Assembly: GCA_038254365.1 (NCBI GenBank)
Contig: JBBSGI010000002.1
Span: 1 to 64,000 of the forward strand
DNA length: 64,000 nt
Source of the DNA: JAWWPG01 sp038254365
GTDB taxonomy: Bacteria; Actinomycetota; Actinomycetes; Propionibacteriales; Nocardioidaceae
Reading direction: 5' to 3'
The notes under the pieces were generated by a model. It was not told the DNA's origin, ran no database searches, and worked only from the letters and a program-made list of their open reading frames with translations. Position numbers and translations under genes: made by a program. This document shows positions 15,353 to 23,240 of this stretch, one piece after another; within the stretch, counting starts at the first letter, position 1; each line of letters starts with the position of its first letter.

Positions 15353-16900
15353 TCAGAGTGGAGTGGCGGACAGCTTGGTGAAGACCGCATGGGTGTCGAC
15401 GACCCGGCAGCCGATGGAGCCGCGGGCGTGGTCAGCGTCGGACGCCGTGACCACCGGCTGGGGGTCGTTGCCGACGTACACGCTGATGCGCGGACCGGAT
15501 GCGTCGACGACCAGCCGCTGCGGTCCCGCCGGATCCAGGTAGACCGGGGCGCTGGAGATCTCACGCCAGCCGTGCCCGTTCATCGCGCCCAGGACGACCG
15601 TGCTACGTCCGGTGGAGATGCCGACGAAGTAGCCGCGCATCGAGTCGAACCCGACTCCCGGCCTCGTGACCCGAAACACCACGCCCACGTCCTGCGAGCC
15701 GTCCACGACGTCGAACTCGGCGACCACCCGGACGTCGCGGTAGTCGCCGTCACGCACGACCAGCTTCTCGCCGCTGCGGTAAGCGTTGACCGGCACCTCG
15801 GGTTCTACGCCGAGGTGCAGCCCGTCCGGCGCCACGGCGAAGTACTGGTGATGGCCGTAGTAGTCGAAGTCCTCCTGCCCCTGCACCGGGAAGTGCCACG
15901 TCCGTGCGCTGTGCAGCTCGCGGCTCGGGCTCCCGCTCGGGATCGGCACCGGTGCACCCGCCGGCGCCGGCTGCCCGAGCTCGGGTCTGCCGTCGGCGCG
16001 CCATCTCATCGGCTGGACGTGGATCCCGCGGCGCCAGCCCGGCTCGCTGTCTCGCTTGGCGTGGAAGATGTGCCACCACTCCCGGCCGTCGGGCGAGAGC
16101 GTGTGGGCGCCATGCCCCACGCCGTACGTCGTCTCGTTGGACTGGAAGACCGGGGTGGGGTGTGAGCGCCAAGAGGCCGGGTCGAGTGGCTCATCGCCTA
16201 CCAGCTCGAGCATTCCCATCTTGTACGTCGGCAGCCACGAGGCCGCGCAGGAGTAGATCAGGAAGGTCCGGCCGCCGCGCTGCAGCACCTGCGGACCCTC
16301 CGCGAGGGCCCTGGTCTGGGGCGTCTCGTCGATCCGCTCCCAGACGTACTGGCCGGGGTGGTACAGGAGGACCCGGTCACCGCCGATCCTGGTCGGGGAG
16401 TCCAGCGGGGCGATGTAGAGGTCCTGCTCGTTCCGCCCGGCCTCCGGCCAGCCGGACCAGATCGCGTACCGCCGACCGGCTTGCTCGAAAACAGTGAGGT
16501 CGATCGACCAGATGTTGTCGGCGCCCTCGGCGCTCGATCTACCGGTCTGCAGCGGGCCGTGCAGGACGTAGTCACCTAACGGGTCGTCGGACCCGGACTC
16601 GAGGACGTAGGTGAGATGGTTGTCGTCGTCACCGTCGCATGCCGCGAAGTACACGTACCACCGCTGCTCGAAGGGGAAGAGCTCCGGGGCCCAGACCAGC
16701 CGTGAGTAGGGACCCTCGGCGGGGGCCCGCCAGACGACGTGCTTCGTGCCGAGCGTGGTCGGCCGGTCGGAGACCCAGATGGCGACGCCCGCGTTGCCAT
16801 CGCTCTGGGTCCACAGATAGCGGTCCCCATCACGCACCACGGTCGGGTCGGCGCCTTCGGCGATCGGGTTGACGAAATGGGTGTCGGCCATGGCGTTCAT
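15353..16900 (-). CDS. Glycoside hydrolase family 43 protein
   Basis: A 515-residue five-bladed beta-propeller glycosidase, likely an arabinofuranosidase or xylosidase acting on arabinan/xylan side chains. The N-terminal NPIAEGADPTVVRDGDRYLW holds the catalytic base Asp, and ALAEGPQVLQRGGRTFLIYS holds the general acid Glu. After about residue 310 comes a beta-sandwich domain (SARTWHFPVQG to the end) typical of GH43 C-termini. No signal peptide is visible, so the enzyme is probably cytoplasmic and acts on imported oligosaccharides. ATG 16900 is chosen because GAGGGGGG lies about 10 nt upstream. It follows gltA on the same strand across a hairpin. Confidence 0.87.
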   Translation of the reverse strand: MNAMADTHFVNPIAEGADPTVVRDGDRYLWTQSDGNAGVAIWVSDRPTTLGTKHVVWRAPAEGPYSRLVWAPELFPFEQRWYVYFAACDGDDDNHLTYVLESGSDDPLGDYVLHGPLQTGRSSAEGADNIWSIDLTVFEQAGRRYAIWSGWPEAGRNEQDLYIAPLDSPTRIGGDRVLLYHPGQYVWERIDETPQTRALAEGPQVLQRGGRTFLIYSCAASWLPTYKMGMLELVGDEPLDPASWRSHPTPVFQSNETTYGVGHGAHTLSPDGREWWHIFHAKRDSEPGWRRGIHVQPMRWRADGRPELGQPAPAGAPVPIPSGSPSRELHSARTWHFPVQGQEDFDYYGHHQYFAVAPDGLHLGVEPEVPVNAYRSGEKLVVRDGDYRDVRVVAEFDVVDGSQDVGVVFRVTRPGVGFDSMRGYFVGISTGRSTVVLGAMNGHGWREISSAPVYLDPAGPQRLVVDASGPRISVYVGNDPQPVVTASDADHARGSIGCRVVDTHAVFTKLSATPL

Positions 16901-16903
16901 TAT

Positions 16904-16932
16904 CGCGGAGCCCCCCTCGGCAGGGCTCCGCG
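16904..16932. terminator. 10-bp hairpin between gltA and the GH43 gene
   Basis: CGCGGAGCCC, 9-nt loop, GGGCTCCGCG, a perfect stem starting 3 nt past the gltA stop and ending 3 nt before the GH43 start. It can terminate gltA transcription. It also places the GH43 ribosome binding site (GAGGGGGG) in the loop and stem base. Confidence 0.6.
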
Positions 16933-16935
16933 GAC

Positions 16936-18273
16936 TCAGCTCTTCCAGCGCTCGCTGGCCGGCACGAAGTCCAGCTTGCGGTCCCCGGTGTAGATCTGCT
17001 GCGGCCGGGCGATCTTCTGCTCGGGGTCCTGCACCATCTCCAGCCACTGGGCCAGCCAGCCCGACGTACGGGGAATCGCGAACAGCACCGTGAACATCTC
17101 CGGCGGGAAGCTCAGGGCTTCGTAGATCAGCCCGCTGTAGAAGTCGACGTTAGGGTAGAGCTTGCGCTTGACGAAGTACTCGTCCTCGAGGGCGATCTTC
17201 TCCAGCTCGACGGCGATCGTGAGCAACGGGTTGACCCCGGTGACCTCGAAGACGTCGTCGCAGGCCTGCTTGATGATGGTGGCCCGCGGGTCGTAGTTCT
17301 TGTAGACCCGGTGGCCGAAGCCCATCAGCCGCTCCTTGCCGGCCTTCACCCCCTCGATGAATTCGGGGACCTTGTCGACGGAGCCGATCCGGCGGAGCAT
17401 CTTGAGCACGGCCTCGTTGGCGCCCCCGTGCAGCGGGCCGAAGAGCGCCCCGATGCCGGCCGCGACCGCGGAATACGGGTCGACCTGCGACGACCCGACG
17501 GCGCGGACCGCGTTCGTCGAGCAGTTCTGCTCGTGGTCGGCATGCAGGATGAAGAGCACCTCGAGAGCGTGGATCAACCGCTGGTCGGCCATGAACTTCT
17601 GCTCGCTCATCTTGAACAGCATGGCCAAGAAGTTGGCGGCATATCCGAGGTCGTTGTCGGGGTAGACGTACGGCTTGCCCTGTGCGTGCCGGAAGGCCCA
17701 CGCGCCCAACGTGGGCATCTTGGCGATCATCCGGATCACCTGCATCTCCCGCACGTGCGCGTCGGAGATGTTGCGGGACTCGGGGTAGAAGGTGGACAGC
17801 GCGCCGACCGACGCGAGCAGCATGCCCATCGGGTGGGCATCGTAGCGGAAGCCCTCCATGAAGCTCTTGATGTTCTCGTGCACGAAGGTGTGGAACGTGA
17901 TCTGGTGCTCCCACGCCTCGTACTGCTGCTTGGTCGGGAGATCACCGTGCACGAGGAGATAGGCCACCTCGAGGTACGTCGACTTCGCGGCCAGCTGCTC
18001 GATGGGGTAGCCGCGGTACTCCAGGATGCCCCGGTCGCCGTCGATGTAGGTGACCGACGAACGGCACGAAGCGGTGTTGACGAATCCGGGGTCGTAGACG
18101 GCGATGCCAGGCTGGTCGTCGGCGACCCTGATCTTCGCCAGGTCAGCCGCCTTGACGGTGCCGTCGCTGATCGCGATGTCGTACTCGGCCCCCGTGCGGT
18201 TGTCCCGCACGGTCAGGCTGGAGCCGGCGCTGCCGGCGGAGGCGGTGTCTTCGGAGGCGGTGTCGGTGGACAC
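16936..18273 (-). CDS. gltA: Citrate synthase
   Basis: Condenses acetyl-CoA and oxaloacetate to citrate at the entry of the TCA cycle. The 445-residue product is the hexameric type II length. Family motifs include GILEYRGYPIEQLA, catalytic His in GPLHGGANEAVLKML and FGHRVYKNYDPRATI, and the C-terminal IPRTSGWLAQWLEM. The first 20 residues are Ser/Thr/Ala-rich and not conserved. It is divergent from rplM-rpsI with a 346-nt intergenic region carrying a palindrome and the rplM promoter. Confidence 0.97.
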   Translation of the reverse strand: MSTDTASEDTASAGSAGSSLTVRDNRTGAEYDIAISDGTVKAADLAKIRVADDQPGIAVYDPGFVNTASCRSSVTYIDGDRGILEYRGYPIEQLAAKSTYLEVAYLLVHGDLPTKQQYEAWEHQITFHTFVHENIKSFMEGFRYDAHPMGMLLASVGALSTFYPESRNISDAHVREMQVIRMIAKMPTLGAWAFRHAQGKPYVYPDNDLGYAANFLAMLFKMSEQKFMADQRLIHALEVLFILHADHEQNCSTNAVRAVGSSQVDPYSAVAAGIGALFGPLHGGANEAVLKMLRRIGSVDKVPEFIEGVKAGKERLMGFGHRVYKNYDPRATIIKQACDDVFEVTGVNPLLTIAVELEKIALEDEYFVKRKLYPNVDFYSGLIYEALSFPPEMFTVLFAIPRTSGWLAQWLEMVQDPEQKIARPQQIYTGDRKLDFVPASERWKS

Positions 18274-18412
18274 GGCTGGGCTCCTCGCGTCTCGTGGCCT
18301 TTCGGGCCGAACACCCCCGGCCCGGAGACGAGTCCGTGCCCATCACGTGGGGGCGTGGTAGGGGCTTGCTGGCGGCTCCAACCTATCCCGGACGCCGAGG
18401 AACGCGAAAATC

Positions 18413-18426
18413 GGGAACGTGTTCCC
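18413..18426. promoter_or_regulatory. Perfect palindrome upstream of gltA
   Basis: GGGAACGTGTTCCC, 140 nt upstream of the gltA start and 66 nt upstream of the rplM -35 box. It is a candidate operator for one of the divergent genes. The rest of 18274-18490 shows nothing I can name. Confidence 0.35.
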
Positions 18427-18491
18427 GGTCACCCGGTGAGTTCGGCTAGCTGGGTGTTCCGGAGCCCGGCGCGGCAGTGCCGGCCGCCGTT

Positions 18492-18521
18492 TTGACCCTG
18501 TCGCGGCGTTGCCGGTATTCT
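18492..18521 (+). promoter_or_regulatory. Sigma-70-type promoter of rplM-rpsI
   Basis: TTGACC (18492-18497), an 18-nt spacer, then TATTCT (18516-18521), close to the housekeeping sigma consensus. Transcription would start near 18528, giving a leader of about 90 nt before the rplM GTG. Confidence 0.7.
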
Positions 18522-18619
18522 GGGCGGTCGTTGTGCGTGTGACTGCACGCCCACGACGCTTCGCGAGTGGCACCGACAGCACCACCGACTAGCACCCCGA
18601 CTAACAAAGGTCAACGACC

Positions 18620-19063
18620 GTGCGCACGTACAGCCCGAAGCCTGGCGACGTCACGCGTGAGTGGCACGTCATCGACGCCACTGACGTTGTGCTCGGGCGC
18701 CTCGCCGTTCAGGCCGCGACGCTGCTGCGCGGCAAGCACAAGCCGACGTTCGCACCGCACATGGACATCGGCGACTTCGTCATCATCGTCAACGCCGACA
18801 AGGTCGCACTTACGGGCAACAAGCGAGAGACCAAGCTTGCCTACCGGCACTCGGGCTATCCCGGCGGCCTGTCGACCATCGCGTACGGCGACCTGCTGGA
18901 CAAGGACCCGCGCCGGGCGATCGAGAAGGCGGTCTGGGGCATGCTGCCCAAGAACCGGATCAGCCGCCAGCTGCTCAAGAAGCTCAAGGTGTACTCAGGA
19001 CCCAATCACCCCCACGCCGCCCAGAAGCCCCAGCCCTTCGAGATCATCCAGGTCGCCCAGTGA
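18620..19063 (+). CDS. rplM: 50S ribosomal protein L13
   Basis: L13 is an early assembly protein of the 50S subunit. The 147-residue product has the family start YSPKPGDVTREWHVIDATD and segments VLGRLAVQAATLLRGKHKP, YRHSGYPGG and GMLPKNRISRQLLKKLKVY. The start is GTG, after AAAGGTC. It is co-transcribed with rpsI 39 nt downstream; the L13-S9 pair is conserved across bacteria. Confidence 0.98.
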   Translation: MRTYSPKPGDVTREWHVIDATDVVLGRLAVQAATLLRGKHKPTFAPHMDIGDFVIIVNADKVALTGNKRETKLAYRHSGYPGGLSTIAYGDLLDKDPRRAIEKAVWGMLPKNRISRQLLKKLKVYSGPNHPHAAQKPQPFEIIQVAQ

Positions 19064-19102
19064 GCACCGTGACCATCCACCGCTTTGACGTGAGGACCCT
19101 TC

Positions 19103-19597
19103 GTGGCTGAGACCACTGACATCGCCGTCGACCCCGAGATCGACGCGCCGAGCGACTACACCACAGACAGCGCACCGGCCTCCGACGTACCGCCGCGCGC
19201 CGTCAACATCGCGGCGGCTGGTGCCACTGGGCGCCGCAAGGAGGCCATCGCCCGAGTGCGTATCATGCCCGGCACCGGCACCTGGAAGGTCAACGGGCGC
19301 ACGCTCGAGGACTTCTTCCCCAACAAGCTCCACCAGCAGCTGGTCAACGAGCCGTTCGTGCTCACCAGCCTGGTCGGTCAGTACGACGTCATCGCCCGCA
19401 TCCACGGGGGCGGCATGACCGGACAGGCCGGCGCCCTGCGTCTCGGTGTCTCGCGGGCGCTTAATGAGACCGACCCCGAGGCCAACCGCCCGAGCCTGAA
19501 GAAGGCCGGCATGCTGACCCGCGACGCCCGGATCAAGGAGCGCAAGAAGGCCGGCCTCAAGAAGGCCCGCAAGGCTCCGCAGTACAGCAAGCGCTGA
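19103..19597 (+). CDS. rpsI: 30S ribosomal protein S9
   Basis: S9 lies in the 30S head; its C-terminal tail (KKARKAPQYSKR) reaches the P-site tRNA and ends in the conserved SKR. The 164 residues include a non-conserved acidic N-terminal extension of about 38 residues before GRRKEAIARVRIMPGTG, common in actinobacteria. The start is GTG after GAGG. glmM follows 10 nt downstream, so it is probably in the same transcript. Confidence 0.98.
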   Translation: MAETTDIAVDPEIDAPSDYTTDSAPASDVPPRAVNIAAAGATGRRKEAIARVRIMPGTGTWKVNGRTLEDFFPNKLHQQLVNEPFVLTSLVGQYDVIARIHGGGMTGQAGALRLGVSRALNETDPEANRPSLKKAGMLTRDARIKERKKAGLKKARKAPQYSKR

Positions 19598-19607
19598 CGC
19601 GCACGAC

Positions 19608-20969
19608 GTGCCCCGGCTCTTCGGGACCGACGGGGTCCGTGGCCTCGCCAACGGGCTGGTCACCGCCGAGCTTGCGCTCGACCTCGCAGTGTCGGCGGCA
19701 CGGGTGCTCGGCGCCGCCGCGGCGGCCGCTGGGCACGCCGCGCCCCGCCGCCGCCCGCTAGCCGTCGTCGGCCGCGACCCACGAGCATCCGGGGAGTTCC
19801 TCGAGTCCGCCGTGGTGGCGGGTCTGGCGTCTGCTGGAGTCGACGTACAACGGCTCGGAGTCCTCCCTACGCCTGCGCTGGCTCTGCTCACCGAGACCAG
19901 CGGCGCCGACTTCGGCGTGATGATCTCCGCCTCGCACAACCCGATGCCGGACAATGGGATCAAGTTCTTCGCCCGCGGTGGCCACAAGCTCGACGATGCC
20001 GCCGAGGAAGCCATCGAAAGCCACCTCGGGTCCTCCTGGGACCGCCCGTCGGGCGGCGCCGTCGGCCGGGTCGTGGACACGTCGGACGCCGCCGGACAGT
20101 ACGTCGACTACCTGCAGAAGGCAGCCCCCACTCCACTGACGGGACTGCGGCTCGTGCTCGACTGCGCCGAGGGGTCCGCCTCCTCCGTGGGGCCGCAGGC
20201 GTTTCGCGCCCTCGATGCCGACGTGGTGGCGATCCACGCGTCTCCCGACGGCATGAACATCAACGCCGGCTGCGGCTCGACCCACCTGGAGCCGCTTCGC
20301 GCGGCCGTCGTCGAGGCTGGTGCGCACGCGGGTTTCGCCTTCGACGGCGACGCCGACCGGGTGCTGGCGGTGGACGCGGCCGGGAACGACGTCGACGGGG
20401 ACCAGATGCTGGCCATCCTGGCGATCGCGATGCACACCGCAGGGGAGCTACCGGGCGACCGGGTGGTGACGACCGTGATGAGCAACCTCGGCTTCACCCT
20501 TGCGATGCGGTCCGCGGGGATCGGGGTGATCCGCAGCAGAGTAGGCGACCGCTACGTTCTCGAGGCCATGCGTGCCGAGGGCGTCTCGCTGGGCGGAGAA
20601 CAGTCGGGGCATCTCATCCTCGGCGACCATGCACGAACGGGGGACGGCATCCTTGCCGCGTTGAAGGTCGCGGGGGAGATGGCAGCCACGAAACGCTCGC
20701 TCGCCGACCTGGCCGGCGTGGTGACCAGGCTGCCACAGGTGCTGGTCAATGTCCCCGGGGTGGACAAGCGACGTGCTGACTCCGACCCGACGCTGCGAGA
20801 CGCCGTCGCAGCGGCCGAGGCGGAGCTCGGAGACAGCGGGCGGGTTCTGTTGAGACCGTCCGGCACCGAGGCGTTGGTTCGGGTCATGGTGGAGGCCGAA
20901 AGCGGCGACCAGGCCCGGGCCATCGCCGACAGGCTGGCGGCCGTGGTCCGCATCCGCTTGTCGGGCTGA
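19608..20969 (+). CDS. glmM: Phosphoglucosamine mutase
   Basis: Interconverts glucosamine-6-phosphate and glucosamine-1-phosphate, the second step to UDP-GlcNAc for peptidoglycan. The 453-residue product has all alpha-D-phosphohexomutase signatures. The phosphoserine loop is MISASHNP with S109, the metal loop is DGDADR, the sugar-binding loop is GGEQSGH, and the phosphate-binding loop is RPSGTEALVRVMVE. The GTG start encodes MPRLFGTDGVRG, the usual N-terminus. It lies directly behind rpsI, while glmS, the preceding enzyme of the pathway, is 8 kb downstream. Confidence 0.97.
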   Translation: MPRLFGTDGVRGLANGLVTAELALDLAVSAARVLGAAAAAAGHAAPRRRPLAVVGRDPRASGEFLESAVVAGLASAGVDVQRLGVLPTPALALLTETSGADFGVMISASHNPMPDNGIKFFARGGHKLDDAAEEAIESHLGSSWDRPSGGAVGRVVDTSDAAGQYVDYLQKAAPTPLTGLRLVLDCAEGSASSVGPQAFRALDADVVAIHASPDGMNINAGCGSTHLEPLRAAVVEAGAHAGFAFDGDADRVLAVDAAGNDVDGDQMLAILAIAMHTAGELPGDRVVTTVMSNLGFTLAMRSAGIGVIRSRVGDRYVLEAMRAEGVSLGGEQSGHLILGDHARTGDGILAALKVAGEMAATKRSLADLAGVVTRLPQVLVNVPGVDKRRADSDPTLRDAVAAAEAELGDSGRVLLRPSGTEALVRVMVEAESGDQARAIADRLAAVVRIRLSG

Positions 20970-21014
20970 CCGGTCATCGGGACCCGCAGCACGAGCTTTG
21001 GCGTCGGTTCCGGC

Positions 21015-21989
21015 TCAGACCACGACGCACGAGTCCGCGTGGTCGTCGTGCCTCGCGTCGGGAGCCCCCTTGGATCCCAGGACGCCTTCCCACACGAGTC
21101 GTTGCACCACCAGGGTGAGCGTCCCGGCTACCAGCATCCCGGCGATGTTGACGCCGAGCTGCACTGCGGCACTGCCCGCCTCCTGCCAGACCCCGGTCAC
21201 CACACTCAATGCGATCGTGCCCGCAGCCGGGACTGTCGTGACGGAGATGAAGACACCGACCAGCGTCGAGTCCTTGGCAGCCGTCATCGACAAGGTGCCG
21301 GCGATGCCGGCGAGCATCGCGATGGTCAGGGACCAGCCGTCGGGCTGCACGATGAACGCCGTAAGCGTGCCGTGCTGCTCCGGACGTGAGCCCCCGCCGA
21401 GCAGCCGCACCGCGCCCCAGAAGACCATGCATCCCGTGATGGCGAACGCGAAGCCCCCGACGAGCGTCCGGAACGACGGAGGGATCACTCGCCAGCGCCG
21501 GCGGGCGATCCCGAAGCAGATCGCAGAGATCGGCGCGAACTCCGGGCCGACCACCATCGCCCCGACGATGAGGATCGGCTGGTCAAGGTAGCGACCCACG
21601 CTGGCGATCAGCGTCGCAAGCGTCAAGAAGGCGAGGAACGACCACGACATCGCGGCATCGGTCACCGCCCTCGCCTCGATGGTGGCCCAGATGACGGCAT
21701 CCTCGGGGCGCCCGGGCGCCCTGGTCTCGGCGACCTTCGCGCCCCGGGAGAACTGCACGCCTGACTCGTGGAACGTGATCGTGCCGGTCTCATGGATGTC
21801 GAGACGCCGAAGCCGGTCGATCACCGCGCTGGCGTTCTCGCGAGCAAGGTCGAACATCACCAGGTCGCCCACCGGCTGGCGGGAGGCGCCGGGTACGACG
21901 ACCACGTTGGCGACGGTGGGGTCTTGGAGGAGCAGGTCGACCACATTGTCGCTGCGGTCGGCCGGGGAGATCACCTGGACGTGAAGCAT
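21015..21989 (-). CDS. DUF389 domain-containing membrane protein
   Basis: The 324-residue product has an N-terminal soluble part (about 1-90: MLHVQVISPADRSDNVVDLL, GTITFHESG). This is followed by a DUF389 core with about six membrane helices, for example WSFLAFLTLATLIASVGRYL, ILIVGAMVVGPEFAPISAIC and SVTTVPAAGTIALSVVTG. The GAMVVGPEFAPI loop is the family signature. Function is unknown. It is convergent with glmM; the C-terminal tail is His/Asp-rich (DARHDDHADS). Confidence 0.85.
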   Translation of the reverse strand: MLHVQVISPADRSDNVVDLLLQDPTVANVVVVPGASRQPVGDLVMFDLARENASAVIDRLRRLDIHETGTITFHESGVQFSRGAKVAETRAPGRPEDAVIWATIEARAVTDAAMSWSFLAFLTLATLIASVGRYLDQPILIVGAMVVGPEFAPISAICFGIARRRWRVIPPSFRTLVGGFAFAITGCMVFWGAVRLLGGGSRPEQHGTLTAFIVQPDGWSLTIAMLAGIAGTLSMTAAKDSTLVGVFISVTTVPAAGTIALSVVTGVWQEAGSAAVQLGVNIAGMLVAGTLTLVVQRLVWEGVLGSKGAPDARHDDHADSCVVV

Positions 21990-22106
21990 GCAGAGATACT
22001 CCCATCCTTGGGTCGACGGCGCGGCCCCGCCGATCCCTTGACCGAGCGCGTCAGCCGACAGCCGGCGCCGGTGTGAGAGCGTCGATCGTGAGCCGCGATG
22101 CGTCAG

Positions 22107-23123
22107 TCAGGCATCGAGCTTGCGCTGGAACTCGACGTAGAGCTCAACGGGCTCGAACCCCATCTTCTCGTTGATCTGCACCATGTTGGCGTTGTCCTCG
22201 TGGTTGGACGTGTACACGGCCGCACGGTCGGGAAACGCGCGCTGAACGGCCCGCAGGTTGGCTGCCTTGACCGCCAGCCCGAGCCGATGGCCGCGGTGCT
22301 CGCGGTTGACGATGGTCGCCCACTGGTGGACCTTGTCGACCTCGTCGGCCAGGATGCCGAGCGTGGTCACCGCGACCGCCTGGCCGTCCTGGTCGATGGC
22401 CACGGTCTCCAGCTTGTTCCCGCCGCGCTTCTTGTAGCGGGCGTCGGACTCGCGGCGGATCTCCGGCGTGATCTTCTCGGCCTCGAACTCGATGTCCCCC
22501 GTGGGGGCGTCGAGCGCCAGCTGGTTCACGACATGGCAAACCGACGAGAGCAGCTCGTCTGGGATCTCCTCGAAAGTCTCGATGCGGTAGTCGCGGTGAT
22601 GCGGCGCGGCTTCGTCGATCCAGGCCTGCAGCTGCTCCTCCGGGACCGGGAGTGGCATCTTGCGGGACACCTCGACGCTGGCGACCGCGAAGCCATGGTG
22701 TTCGGCGAACCGTCGGTAGCCGTGGTCTTCGCGGCGGTCGAAGCTGTACTGGGACTCCAGCAGGACCGTCGACCGGTTGTGTGCGGCGGCCCGGCTGACC
22801 AGGTGCTCGAGGACGGCGCTGCCGGCGCCCCTCCGCTGGTGCTGCGGGGAGATGCAGACACCGGTGTAGGCCTTCTCCAGGTTGTCCAGCTGGGGGATGA
22901 AGATCAGGCCACCACCAAGCATGGTCGAGCTCGGTGAGTCGTTCTCGAAGACGGCCCAGGCTTCGACGACCATGTCCTTCGTGGGCTCACGCAGCTGCCC
23001 GATCATGATCTGCTCGGTCCAGATCGGCCGGTCGGGGTTCTCGGCCAGCTCGGCGTCGCGCATGGCCAGGTAGAACGCGTGGAGCTCGGCGTCGTCGTCG
23101 AGCTCGAGCTGTCGGATGTGCAT
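22107..23123 (-). CDS. Tandem-domain GNAT family N-acetyltransferase
   Basis: The 338-residue protein contains two GNAT-like halves. The acetyl-CoA loop of the first is QHQRRGAGSAVLEHLV (near residue 92) and of the second REHRGHRLGLAVKAANL (near 280). The second half ends NEKMGFEPVELYVEFQRKL, a typical GNAT finish. The substrate is unknown. Members of this tandem type are widespread in actinobacteria and are usually annotated only as GNAT. It lies downstream of the ABC exporter operon on the same strand, after a short remnant. Confidence 0.85.
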   Translation of the reverse strand: MHIRQLELDDDAELHAFYLAMRDAELAENPDRPIWTEQIMIGQLREPTKDMVVEAWAVFENDSPSSTMLGGGLIFIPQLDNLEKAYTGVCISPQHQRRGAGSAVLEHLVSRAAAHNRSTVLLESQYSFDRREDHGYRRFAEHHGFAVASVEVSRKMPLPVPEEQLQAWIDEAAPHHRDYRIETFEEIPDELLSSVCHVVNQLALDAPTGDIEFEAEKITPEIRRESDARYKKRGGNKLETVAIDQDGQAVAVTTLGILADEVDKVHQWATIVNREHRGHRLGLAVKAANLRAVQRAFPDRAAVYTSNHEDNANMVQINEKMGFEPVELYVEFQRKLDA

Positions 23124-23132
23124 GTCCCGACA

Positions 23133-23222
23133 TTAGGCATCAGCAAGCGACAGAAGCGATTGGTTTTCCAGCGCACGGCGTCCGATCTGGTCGTCGTCCT
23201 CGACGACCAGCACCGCCGCCAT
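23133..23222 (-). pseudogene. N-terminal stub resembling a response regulator
   Basis: The minus strand reads MAAVLVVEDDDQIGRRALEN then QSLLSLADA and stop, 29 codons. VLVVEDDDxIxxAL is the start of receiver domains, with the acidic pocket EDD. The frame is lost after about 16 residues and nothing of the rest is present. It lies 18 nt behind the ABC permease gene, where two-component genes often accompany FtsX-type exporters. Confidence 0.4.
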
Positions 23223-23240
23223 GAGGTGGAGCGGATGTCA

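Noticed and set aside
18522..18619. Ribosomal-protein leader riboswitch-like structure before rplM
   Set aside because: Only a weak 5-bp hairpin (GCGTG/CACGC) is visible; no known L13 leader consensus could be matched.
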